The translations under genes and the position numbers were made by a program. From NCBI GenBank assembly GCA_964461995.1, contig CAYWXL010000102.1:1-13133 (forward strand): a stretch of 13,133 bases of DNA, read 5' to 3'. The notes beneath the pieces were generated by a model. The model did no database searches. It saw only the letters and a program-made list of their open reading frames with translations, and was not told the DNA's origin. Below are positions 7,241-13,133 of the stretch, one piece after another. Source of the stretch: JALSRK01 sp964461995 (GTDB taxonomy: Bacteria > Acidobacteriota > Terriglobia > Bryobacterales > Bryobacteraceae). Position 1 is the first letter of the stretch; each line of letters opens with the position of its first letter.

Positions 7241-7247
7241 CTCTCCT
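7241..7247 (-). promoter_or_regulatory. Ribosome binding site of the DinB gene
   Basis: AGGAGAG on the minus strand, seven bases before the ATG at 7233. It overlaps a 10-base perfect palindrome, AGAGATCTCT (7235-7244), that could weakly fold over the site. The rest of the 153-base divergent gap (7248-7386) holds only weak -10-like plus-strand hexamers, TAAACT (7335-7340) and GATAAA (7358-7363). Confidence 0.6.
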
Positions 7248-7386
7248 GACTCTAACCATCTTTCCAGATCTTCCCGAGCGCTGTCAGGGGAATGCTTTAG
7301 AACTTGTCCGCACTTCTCCCTGGTTCGGAACGACTAAACTCCGCCGTCCCGACCGCCGATAAAACAGCAGGACGGTAGCGCCGAAC

Positions 7387-8496
7387 ATGGCCGCACGTGA
7401 GCAGTCGATCGCTGTCGCCGTCAGCCGGCCGAAAGTGGCCGCCGGGCGGTCCATTGTACCCCCGTTTGCCCGGCCCCAAGTGCCGGCGCGGGGGGCGACG
7501 ATCCTGATCGTCGATGCCGAAGAGGTCAGCCGGCGGGTGCTCAAGGCCATGTTACGCAACAGTCCTTACCGGATTCTGGAAACTTCCCGCCCGTCGGAAG
7601 CCCTGGCGATCCTGGAGCGGGAGAACGTCGATCTGATGATCATCGATCTCGTGATGCCCGAGATGAGCGGGCCGGAGCTGTGCCGCCGGGTCAAGTCCGA
7701 TGAACGGCACCACTTCATCCCGATCCTGATGCTCACCAACGTCGGCGGCAGCCAGAACGAGATCGAAGGCATCACGGCTGGCGCCGACGAGTTTCTCACC
7801 AAGCCCCTCCATCCGGAGGTCGTGCGCACCCGGGTGCGGGCCTTGCTTCGAAACAAGGCGGCCGTAGATTCCCTGGAAGAGGCCGAAACCATCTTGTTCG
7901 CTTTGGCCCAGGCGGTGGAGGCGCGCGACGAATATACCATGGGGCACTGCCAACGCCTGGCCGACTATAGCGTCGCGCTGGGCAAAGCGCTCGGGCTGCC
8001 GGAAGAAGACCTCATCGCCCTGCATCGAGGCGGCTATCTCCATGACATCGGGAAAGTAGCGATCCCGGACGCAATCCTTTACAAGCAAGGCCCGCTCACG
8101 AGCGAAGAATGGCAGATCATGAAATCCCACACCATCAAGGGCGAGGAGATCTGCCGCCCGATGAAGACTCTGGCCCCGGTGCTGCCGATCATCCGCCACC
8201 ACCATGAGCGCTGGGACGGCACCGGTTACCCGGACGGGCTCAAGGGCGAGGAGATTCCGCTGCTGGCGCGCATCCTGCAGATCGCCGACGTCTACGACGC
8301 GCTGACGACCGCGCGGCCCTACAAGCCGGCGCTCTCGCCGGAAGAAGCTTTCCGGACGATGGAGGACGAGGCCCGCCGGGGCTGGCGCGATGCTGAACTT
8401 CTGGCCTTGTTCCGCGAGATCTCGGAGACCATGCCGTCGCTGACCGGCGTCTCGAAATCCCTCGAAGCGATGCACCGGCACGTCTCGTCGAAGTAG
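7387..8496 (+). CDS. Response regulator with HD-GYP domain (cyclic-di-GMP phosphodiesterase, RpfG type)
   Basis: A 369-residue cytoplasmic regulator. After about 35 loosely structured residues comes a receiver domain (about 36-160) with the acidic pair in IVDAEE, phospho-acceptor D87 in MIIDLVMPE and the conserved lysine in EFLTKPLHP. A short helix (SLEEAETILFALAQAVEARD) links to the HD-GYP domain, with H219-D220 (LHDIGK), the HHHERWD cluster and the signature G280-Y281-P282 followed by DGLKGEEIP. All expected metal and signature residues are present, so it should hydrolyse cyclic di-GMP when phosphorylated. No sensor kinase is adjacent, so its partner is encoded elsewhere. The ATG at 7387 is the first in frame; no strong ribosome binding site is seen. 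About 40 residues (GVSKSLEAMHRHV and the preceding helix) follow the catalytic domain. Confidence 0.93.
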   Translation: MAAREQSIAVAVSRPKVAAGRSIVPPFARPQVPARGATILIVDAEEVSRRVLKAMLRNSPYRILETSRPSEALAILERENVDLMIIDLVMPEMSGPELCRRVKSDERHHFIPILMLTNVGGSQNEIEGITAGADEFLTKPLHPEVVRTRVRALLRNKAAVDSLEEAETILFALAQAVEARDEYTMGHCQRLADYSVALGKALGLPEEDLIALHRGGYLHDIGKVAIPDAILYKQGPLTSEEWQIMKSHTIKGEEICRPMKTLAPVLPIIRHHHERWDGTGYPDGLKGEEIPLLARILQIADVYDALTTARPYKPALSPEEAFRTMEDEARRGWRDAELLALFREISETMPSLTGVSKSLEAMHRHVSSK

Positions 8497-8653
8497 GCGC
8501 CGGGTTGCGTTCCCGTCCGTCGCTTTCCGGAAAGAGCCCACTATGGTCCGGCTCGTCGCCTACCTAACCCCCGGCGTTAGGCTTCCGGGAGCACCGGAGC
8601 AGCGGCCGGTTCCCCTGTGCAGCGGGACCGCTCGTATCGCATCCCCGTGAATT
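8497..8653. other. Convergent gap with three inverted repeats, possible bidirectional terminator
   Basis: This 157-base non-coding gap separates the stops of the HD-GYP and transpeptidase genes. It holds a perfect 12-base palindrome CTTTCCGGAAAG (8523-8534), a six-pair stem CCTAAC/GTTAGG with a seven-base loop (8563-8581), and a seven-pair stem with one bulged T (8607-8630). None is followed by a run of T on either strand, so a classical intrinsic terminator is not proved. Position suggests transcription end for both genes. Confidence 0.35.
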
Positions 8654-9805
8654 TCACTGGGCGGCGCAGCAGGCCCCGGACTCGACGAGGGCGACCGGGG
8701 AATACCGGAGTGGTTCATCGAAGTAGCCCGCGTCGGCGAGGCGGCGGAACAGCCTGCCGGCAACGCCGGCCGCCACAGGACCGTTCACCGCGGAACCGCC
8801 GGTAAGCATCACGACCACGGCCAGCCGGCGGGCGCCGTGGTCATTGAAAGAGGCGAACCAGCCCATGTGCGCGCGGGCGTCGTAGTCGGTACACGTGCCG
8901 GTCTTGCCCAGGATCGGAGCGTTCGGGTCGAAGCCGATCCGCTGCGCGGTACCGAACGCCACGGCTCCCATGAGGCCCGGCTTGACTTCCGGGATCCACT
9001 GCTGGATGTCCAGCCGCCGCTTGATGCGCGGGACGAACTTCAGGACCTCCTCCTGGTTGCGCGGGTACTGCAAGTAGTAAAGGGTTCCGCCATTGGCGAT
9101 GGCCGATATCAGGGCGGCCAACTGCAGCGGTGTCACCCGGAAACCCTCGCCAAAACTGCACATTCTTCCCACGCCGTTCTTCGGCGGAGCCTCGGGCAAG
9201 GCTCCCGGGCGCTCCTCGGGAAGATTCAGGGCCGCCCGTTCGCCGAGTCCGAAGAGCCGGGCGTAGTAGCGGACGCGCTCGAAGCCGAGCTTACGGCCCA
9301 GGCTTTCGAAATAGCGGTTGTCGGAGCGGGCCAGCGCCTGGGTCATGTCGAGGCGCCGGGAACCGTAAGTCCGCAGCTTCGTCGTGCGGTCGATGACCCC
9401 CTCGCTCAGCGCCGCCAGAGCCACGGGAATCTTGATGGTGGAACACGGAATGAAGCCGTCCTGCAGAACCAGCTTCTGGTTCACCATGGTGAGGATCCGG
9501 CCGGTGTTCGTGTCTACGACGACCACGCTGCCGTTGTAGCGGCCCAACGCCTCGACGGCGGCGCGGCGCACCACCAAGTCCTCCCCGGCGGTGCGGTCGC
9601 CGCGGGTGGAGTCGGCGTAATTGGGCGTCCGCCAGGGACTGTAACGGCGGCGGCTGCGGCGGGACCTCGATCTACTGGCCGTGGCGGCGGCCTTGGCTCC
9701 GGGGTCACCCCCCGCGGGCGCGGCGGCGGCGGGCGGCGCCAGCGCTTCCGGCCCCTCGAGGAACAACGCGGCGAACAGCAGGAACGCGAGCGATCTTCTC
9801 GACAC
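8654..9805 (-). CDS. Exported penicillin-binding-type transpeptidase domain protein
   Basis: A 383-residue serine DD-peptidase-fold protein that probably cross-links or trims peptidoglycan outside the inner membrane. The N-terminus MSRRSLAFLLFAALFLEGPEALA is a signal peptide or anchor. A low-complexity Ala/Gly stretch and an Arg/Ser-rich stretch (about residues 44-55) lead into the domain. The three PBP motifs are intact: S122-x-x-K125 (STIK), S161-D-N163 and K301-T-G303. FRVTPLQLAALISAIANGG is typical of PBP transpeptidases. The non-catalytic N-terminal domain of full class B PBPs is missing, so it is a compact single-domain form. SDN at motif two favours a transpeptidase over a class D beta-lactamase. 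Cysteines lie beside the active site (C121, C216, C305), with a CC near the end. The start is a GTG; an upstream promoter fits. Confidence 0.85.
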   Translation of the reverse strand: MSRRSLAFLLFAALFLEGPEALAPPAAAAPAGGDPGAKAAATASRSRSRRSRRRYSPWRTPNYADSTRGDRTAGEDLVVRRAAVEALGRYNGSVVVVDTNTGRILTMVNQKLVLQDGFIPCSTIKIPVALAALSEGVIDRTTKLRTYGSRRLDMTQALARSDNRYFESLGRKLGFERVRYYARLFGLGERAALNLPEERPGALPEAPPKNGVGRMCSFGEGFRVTPLQLAALISAIANGGTLYYLQYPRNQEEVLKFVPRIKRRLDIQQWIPEVKPGLMGAVAFGTAQRIGFDPNAPILGKTGTCTDYDARAHMGWFASFNDHGARRLAVVVMLTGGSAVNGPVAAGVAGRLFRRLADAGYFDEPLRYSPVALVESGACCAAQ

Positions 9806-9853
9806 TGGAGATTTCCCTTACCGGCAGAGCCGCAGCAACAGGCTCAGTCCAGC

Positions 9854-9883
9854 ATTGTCCTGAATGCGGGACGCGGGAGTCAA
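9854..9883 (-). promoter_or_regulatory. Putative housekeeping promoter of the transpeptidase gene
   Basis: On the minus strand TTGACT (9883-9878, five of six matches to TTGACA) and GACAAT (9859-9854, four of six matches to TATAAT) are separated by 18 bases. Transcription would start near 9847, giving a leader of about 40 bases to the GTG at 9805. It lies in the 119-base gap after the SDR gene and suggests the transpeptidase is transcribed independently of it. Confidence 0.5.
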
Positions 9884-9924
9884 CTCGCACCGGCCCACAT
9901 TTTCTTCCATCGGTCTGCCGGATG

Positions 9925-10674
9925 CTAGGCTGCAGTCCAGCCGCCGTCGATGGTGGGCGTGGATCCGGTGACGAAATCGGCCTCGTCGGAGACCAAGTAA
10001 AGGGCCATGTAAGCGATCTCCTCCGGCCGCCCCAGCCGTCCGACGGGCTGCCGCTCGTTGAGCTGCTTCCGTACCTTCTCCTTCTCGTGCTTGTGGTACT
10101 TCTCCAGATACGCCTCGACGAAAGGCGTGTCCACCGTGCCCGGGCAGATGCAGTTGACGCGCAGTTGGCGCGGGTAATCGATAGCGAGCTGCCGCGCCAT
10201 CATCACCACCGCGCCTTTTGTGGCGCAGTAGGCGAAACGCTGCTTCACCCCGACAAGGCCCGCCACCGAACCGATGAAGACGATCCGCCCGCGGGCCTCG
10301 ATCAATTTGGGCAACGCGTATTTGGTGACCAGAAAGGCGCCTTCGACATTCACGGCCATTAAGCGCCGGAAGTCTTCCAGGCTCGTCTGTTCAATTCCAC
10401 CAACCATGCCGATGCCGGCGTTATTGATCAAGATGTCGAGCTTCTCGATGCCGGCAAGCGAAGCCTTGACCTGGTCCTCCCTGGTGATGTCGCAGACGAC
10501 GGCCCGGGCGCCGGGGAGTTCCCCGGCCAGCTTCTCGGCCGCTGGCCCGTTCAAATCCATGACGAGGATCCTGGCGCCGGCGCCGGCAAGAACCCGGCAG
10601 GTGGCTTCGCCGATGCCGCTGGCCCCGCCGGTGACCAGCGCAACCTTGTCATCCAACCGGAATGGGGTGCTCAT
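9925..10674 (-). CDS. SDR-family NAD-type dehydrogenase
   Basis: A 249-residue classical short-chain dehydrogenase/reductase, cytoplasmic. The coenzyme motif is TGGASGIG (15-22). D40 at the end of the second strand favours NAD over NADP. N84-N85-A-G is the structural motif. The catalytic residues are N109, S136, Y149 and K153 (YCATK), and PGTVDTPF with the C-terminal DGGWTAA is typical. The block order resembles SDRs acting on sugars or 2-keto-3-deoxy sugar acids, but family-level sequence does not fix a substrate. I chose the ATG at 10674 rather than 10695 because a TACAAT hexamer lies between them. The open frame continues far upstream to 11454, but that stretch is antisense to the sulfatase. 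The gene is divergent from the sulfatase; with the dehydratase at 977 it could belong to sugar catabolism, which is inference. Confidence 0.9.
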   Translation of the reverse strand: MSTPFRLDDKVALVTGGASGIGEATCRVLAGAGARILVMDLNGPAAEKLAGELPGARAVVCDITREDQVKASLAGIEKLDILINNAGIGMVGGIEQTSLEDFRRLMAVNVEGAFLVTKYALPKLIEARGRIVFIGSVAGLVGVKQRFAYCATKGAVVMMARQLAIDYPRQLRVNCICPGTVDTPFVEAYLEKYHKHEKEKVRKQLNERQPVGRLGRPEEIAYMALYLVSDEADFVTGSTPTIDGGWTAA

Positions 10675-10682
10675 GGGATCAA

Positions 10683-10688
10683 ATTGTA
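10683..10688 (-). promoter_or_regulatory. Putative -10 box of the SDR gene
   Basis: TACAAT (five of six matches to TATAAT), directly preceded by TG, ends eight bases before the ATG at 10674. The mRNA would be leaderless or nearly so. No ribosome binding site and no good -35 are visible. The 159-base divergent gap to the sulfatase contains this box and the plus-strand one at 10818. Confidence 0.5.
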
Positions 10689-10817
10689 CATCCATCTCTG
10701 ATTCCTGCCCGCCGGAGGAAGGAGAAGTGAAGAGAATGCTGGACGAAAATCGGCGCTGGGCCGCCGGGTCATGAGTTTCCTCCCTTTCCCGCGCGCCCCG
10801 GGCTCCGAGAGAGGGTG

Positions 10818-10823
10818 TAAGAT
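10818..10823 (+). promoter_or_regulatory. Putative -10 box of the sulfatase gene
   Basis: TAAGAT, directly preceded by TG, ends ten bases before the ATG at 10834, predicting a leader of a few bases. No Shine-Dalgarno sequence lies between. The arrangement mirrors that of the divergent SDR gene and supports 10834 over an in-frame ATG at 10771. Confidence 0.45.
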
Positions 10824-10833
10824 AGCGTCTCTC

Positions 10834-12351
10834 ATGGGCAACTCCAAATCTTTTCTCCGTCACGCCGGCCTCCGGGCGCCCGTCTGGTTCGCGGCCCTCG
10901 CTTTGAGTCTGCTCGCCGGGCCTGCACCGGCGGCCGATTCCCGTCCCAACATTGTCTTCATCCTCGTCGATGATCTCGGCTGGCGCGACGTGGGCGCCTT
11001 CGGCAGCGTCTTCTACGAGACGCCGCACATCGACCGCCTCGCCGCTACGGGCATGCGGTTCACCAACGCCTATGCCGCCTGCCCGGTCTGTTCGCCCACG
11101 CGGGCCAGTATTCTGACGGGCAAATACCCGGTGCGGGTCGGCATCACCGACTACATCAGCCCCCGAGGAGGCAACCAGCCAGAGCAGTGGCGGCGCAACA
11201 CCAAGCTGCTGCCGGCGCCTTACAAGGACCGGCTGGCGCTCGAGGAAGTGACCCTCGCCGAAGCACTGAAAGAGGCCGGTTACGCGACCTTCTTCGCCGG
11301 CAAGTGGCACCTGGGTCCGGAGGGCTTTTGGCCCGAAGACCAGGGCTTCGACATCAATAAAGGCGGCATCGAGCGCGGCGGCCCCTACGGGGGCAACAAA
11401 TACTTCTCGCCCTACGGCAATCCGCGGCTCGAGGACGGCCCGCCAGGCGAACACCTGCCGGACCGGCTGGCGACGGAGACGGTGCGCTTCATTGAAGCCA
11501 ACCGCGACCGCCCGTTCCTCGCCTACCTATCGTTCTACTCGGTCCATACGCCGCTGATGGCGCGCAAGGACCTCGAGGAGAAGTACAAGGCCAAGGCGAA
11601 ACTGCTGGCCTTCGCCGGTCCGCGCTTTCTGCCCGAAGGCTTCCGCGAAGCCCGGCAAGTGCAGGACCACGCCGTCTACGCGGGGATGGTCGAGGCGATG
11701 GACCAGGCGGTCGGCAAGGTGCTCGCCGCCGTCGAGCGGCTGGGTCTCGAGCAGCGCACCATTGTGGTTTTTATGTCCGACAACGGCGGCCTGAGCACCT
11801 CGGAAGGCTCGCCCACGAGCAACGTTCCCTTGCGGGCGGGCAAGGGCTGGCTCTACGAGGGCGGCGTCCGCGAGCCGATGATCATCCGCGCGCCAGGAGT
11901 GACGAAGCCGGGCAGCGTGACGGACGAGCCGGTCACCAGCACCGACTTCTACCCCACCATCCTCGAACTGGCTGGACTGCCGCTGCGGCCCGAGCAGCAC
12001 CTCGACGGTGTGAGCCTGGTTCCCGTGCTCCGCGGCGGCAGCCTGCCCGAGCGGCCCCTCTACTGGCACTACCCGCACTACGGCAACCAGGGCGGGGCGC
12101 CCGGCGGGGCGATCCGCGAAGGCCGCTGGAAGCTCATCGAGTGGTACGAGGACGGCTCGCTGGAACTATATGACCTGGAGCACGACATCGGCGAGCATTA
12201 CAATTTGGTCCGCCTCTATCCCGAGAAGGCGCGGCGGCTTCAGGCGAAGCTCGCCGCGTGGCGGGAGAAGCTCGCGGTGACGATGCCGAAGCCGAACCCG
12301 CGCTACAATCCGAACAAGCCCAACGGCCGCCTGCCGCCGGAGAAGCGGTAG
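10834..12351 (+). CDS. Exported type I (formylglycine) sulfatase
   Basis: A 505-residue sulfatase of the arylsulfatase/alkaline-phosphatase superfamily, removing sulfate esters from sugars or glycans outside the cytoplasm. A signal peptide (MGNSKSFLRHAGLRAPVWF, then a hydrophobic core ending LLAGPAPAA) is followed by the catalytic domain. C86 in CSPTRASILTG is the residue to be converted to formylglycine (C-x-P-x-R, R90). Calcium ligands are D46-D47 (VDDLG), D316 and N317 (SDNGG). Substrate and sulfate contacts include K157 and H159 (GKWHLG), H238 (SVHTPL) and K337 (GKGWLYEGG). The C-terminal subdomain includes the block LELYDLEHDIGEHYNL. The tail, about 20 residues, is rich in Pro, Asn and Lys. 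No sulfatase-maturing enzyme is in the window, so maturation depends on a gene elsewhere. Substrate is not determinable; sulfated polysaccharide is likely. It converges with the nitroreductase gene, 14 bases apart. Confidence 0.93.
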   Translation: MGNSKSFLRHAGLRAPVWFAALALSLLAGPAPAADSRPNIVFILVDDLGWRDVGAFGSVFYETPHIDRLAATGMRFTNAYAACPVCSPTRASILTGKYPVRVGITDYISPRGGNQPEQWRRNTKLLPAPYKDRLALEEVTLAEALKEAGYATFFAGKWHLGPEGFWPEDQGFDINKGGIERGGPYGGNKYFSPYGNPRLEDGPPGEHLPDRLATETVRFIEANRDRPFLAYLSFYSVHTPLMARKDLEEKYKAKAKLLAFAGPRFLPEGFREARQVQDHAVYAGMVEAMDQAVGKVLAAVERLGLEQRTIVVFMSDNGGLSTSEGSPTSNVPLRAGKGWLYEGGVREPMIIRAPGVTKPGSVTDEPVTSTDFYPTILELAGLPLRPEQHLDGVSLVPVLRGGSLPERPLYWHYPHYGNQGGAPGGAIREGRWKLIEWYEDGSLELYDLEHDIGEHYNLVRLYPEKARRLQAKLAAWREKLAVTMPKPNPRYNPNKPNGRLPPEKR

Positions 12352-12365
12352 GCGAGGCCGCCGTT

Positions 12366-12857
12366 TCAAAAGCGCTCCCAGTGGAGCACTTCCTCCAACG
12401 GCCGTTTTTGCTTGAACGGCTTCTCAGCGGGGAAGCCGACGGAAATCAAGCTGATCAACTTGTAGCCCGCCGGCGCCCCGACCATCTCCAGCACCTTCGC
12501 GGCGTACGGCTTCTTGTCGCCGGCGATCCAGCAGGCGCCCAGCCCGCGGGCGTGGGCCGCGAGCAGGATGTTCTCGGTGGCGGCGCTGCCGTCTTCCAAG
12601 TAGTACTTCGTGCTGCGGCAGAGGACGACGATGCAGGCCGCCGCGTCGCGGATGAACGGCCCGTGGTCGGCGACGGCGGCCAGGGCGCGCAGCCGCTCCG
12701 GTTCGGTAACGACGACGAACTCCCACGGCTGGATGTTCAAGGCGGTGGGAGCAAGCCGGCCGCAATCGATGAGATCCTCGAGAACTTCCTTGGGCACGGT
12801 GCGCCGTTCGTAGGCGCGAACCGATCTTCGGGTCTTGATCGCTTCGATCGCGTCCAT
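12366..12857 (-). CDS. Small nitroreductase-family FMN protein
   Basis: A 163-residue protein of the nitroreductase superfamily, which uses FMN and NAD(P)H to reduce nitro groups, quinones or other electrophiles in the cytoplasm. TRRSVRAY (residues 9-16) is the FMN-phosphate contact at the N-terminus. PTALNIQPWEFVVV is the conserved helix/strand block, and ENILLAAHARGLGACWI with SVGFPAEKP completes the fold. It is shorter than the usual 180-220 residues, as in the minimal members that lack the long helix excursion. Such proteins work as homodimers. The ATG at 12857 is preceded by a -10-like box but no ribosome binding site. Context gives no substrate. Confidence 0.88.
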   Translation of the reverse strand: MDAIEAIKTRRSVRAYERRTVPKEVLEDLIDCGRLAPTALNIQPWEFVVVTEPERLRALAAVADHGPFIRDAAACIVVLCRSTKYYLEDGSAATENILLAAHARGLGACWIAGDKKPYAAKVLEMVGAPAGYKLISLISVGFPAEKPFKQKRPLEEVLHWERF

Positions 12858-12865
12858 CGTTCCCG

Positions 12866-12871
12866 ATGATA
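12866..12871 (-). promoter_or_regulatory. Putative -10 box of the nitroreductase gene
   Basis: TATCAT (five of six matches to TATAAT) ends eight bases before the ATG at 12857. TAGTAT overlaps it three bases upstream as an alternative. Either predicts an mRNA with almost no leader. A clear -35 is lacking. Confidence 0.45.
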
Positions 12872-12904
12872 CTACGGCGCCCGTCCGGAAGGTCTGAGAC
12901 CGGT

Positions 12905-12959
12905 TTCCAATGCACGATGATCACGAACCCCCCGGATTCCAACGCAAGATGATCCTGAA
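12905..12959. repeat. Degenerate 23-base direct repeat, two copies 32 bases apart
   Basis: Copies at 12905-12927 and 12937-12959 agree at 19 of 23 positions. Each begins TTCCAA and contains GATGATC. They lie in the gene-free right end (12858-13133), just upstream of the nitroreductase. Read on the minus strand the shared core is GATCATC, one variable base, TGC, one variable base, TTGGAA. This layout recalls the repeated sequences near the ends of IS21-family elements, but no transposase gene is in view. Confidence 0.5.
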
Positions 12960-13133
12960 ATCGGCGCCGGGCGGCGTGCAGCGGGTGACGGATGACGATT
13001 GTCGAACGCGAAAAGCGTTGAAACGAAGAACTCCCGTGTTTTCAGTTTGTTGGCGGCATGCGTGACGCGTGGGCCGCGGGAGGCGTCATCGTTTTCAGGC
13101 AGCAAGTTACTGGGAAGAAAAGGCGAAGGCGCG
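12960..13133. other. Gene-free right end
   Basis: I see no supported gene here. An open minus-strand frame (12872-13105) has no family resemblance. A six-base inverted repeat, TGACGC (13063-13068) with GCGTCA (13083-13088), flanks a G/C-rich 14-base loop. GTTTTCAG occurs at 13038 and again at 13091. Neither can be assigned a role. Confidence 0.4.

Noticed and set aside
8497..8653. Possible tRNA or small RNA gene in the convergent gap
   Set aside because: The stems do not form a cloverleaf and there is no GTTCGA-type T-loop sequence; no promoter is evident.
10771..10833. Longer sulfatase start at ATG 10771
   Set aside because: It would put 21 uncharacteristic residues before a normal signal peptide and place the -10 box inside the gene.
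10675..11454. Extension of the SDR frame upstream of its ATG, giving a 509-residue product
   Set aside because: The extra part is antisense to the sulfatase, and a TACAAT box sits just before the chosen start, where the Rossmann fold begins.
12872..13105. Minus-strand open frame of 77 codons at the right end
   Set aside because: No family resemblance, no ribosome binding site or -10 in front, and it runs through the direct repeat.
1..13133. CRISPR array, prophage, toxin-antitoxin or defence island
   Set aside because: No regularly spaced repeats, integrase, phage structural gene, or small paired toxin/antitoxin frames are visible on either strand.

Overview
The window looks like chromosomal DNA of a high-GC, free-living heterotroph. 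My best guess is an acidobacterium of the Solibacter/Bryobacter type. This rests on the gene mix (sulfatase, large esterase, enolase-superfamily dehydratase, secreted DinB protein, DUF4015 protein), on G/C-rich third codon positions, and on the many starts without a Shine-Dalgarno sequence that follow a -10-like hexamer. The taxonomic call is inference. I see no rRNA, tRNA, CRISPR array, intact insertion sequence or prophage gene.

Layout, left to right. (1) 1-845 minus: nearly complete rmlD-type dTDP-4-dehydrorhamnose reductase, running off the left edge. (2) 977-4156 plus: enolase-superfamily sugar-acid dehydratase, then a large exported two-domain esterase of the acetylxylan-esterase type. 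(3) 4174-5756 minus: hotdog thioesterase and, upstream of it, an exported DUF4015 putative glycosidase. (4) 5931-6614 plus: exported lytic transglycosylase. (5) 6628-7233 minus: exported DinB-fold protein. (6) 7387-8496 plus: response regulator with an HD-GYP domain (cyclic-di-GMP phosphodiesterase type). (7) 8654-9805 minus: penicillin-binding-type transpeptidase, then 9925-10674 minus: SDR dehydrogenase. (8) 10834-12351 plus: exported type I sulfatase. (9) 12366-12857 minus: small nitroreductase. (10) 12858-13133: non-coding, holding a degenerate direct repeat that may be the end of a transposable element.

The genes mostly stand alone or in pairs and alternate in strand, so there is no long operon. 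Two themes can be inferred. Carbohydrate use: the sulfatase, esterase and DUF4015 protein could strip and cut decorated polysaccharides outside the cytoplasm, while the dehydratase and the NAD-type SDR could process the released sugars or sugar acids. Cell envelope: rmlD, lytic transglycosylase and transpeptidase. The HD-GYP regulator would add cyclic-di-GMP signalling.

The most distinctive pattern is regulatory: at least five, perhaps seven, genes carry a -10-like hexamer only 6-14 bases before the start codon, with no Shine-Dalgarno sequence, suggesting leaderless or near-leaderless mRNAs. Two other genes (DUF4015, DinB) instead have clear GGAG-type ribosome binding sites. I found no convincing new multi-gene system; the window reads as an ordinary chromosomal stretch with a few details worth checking.
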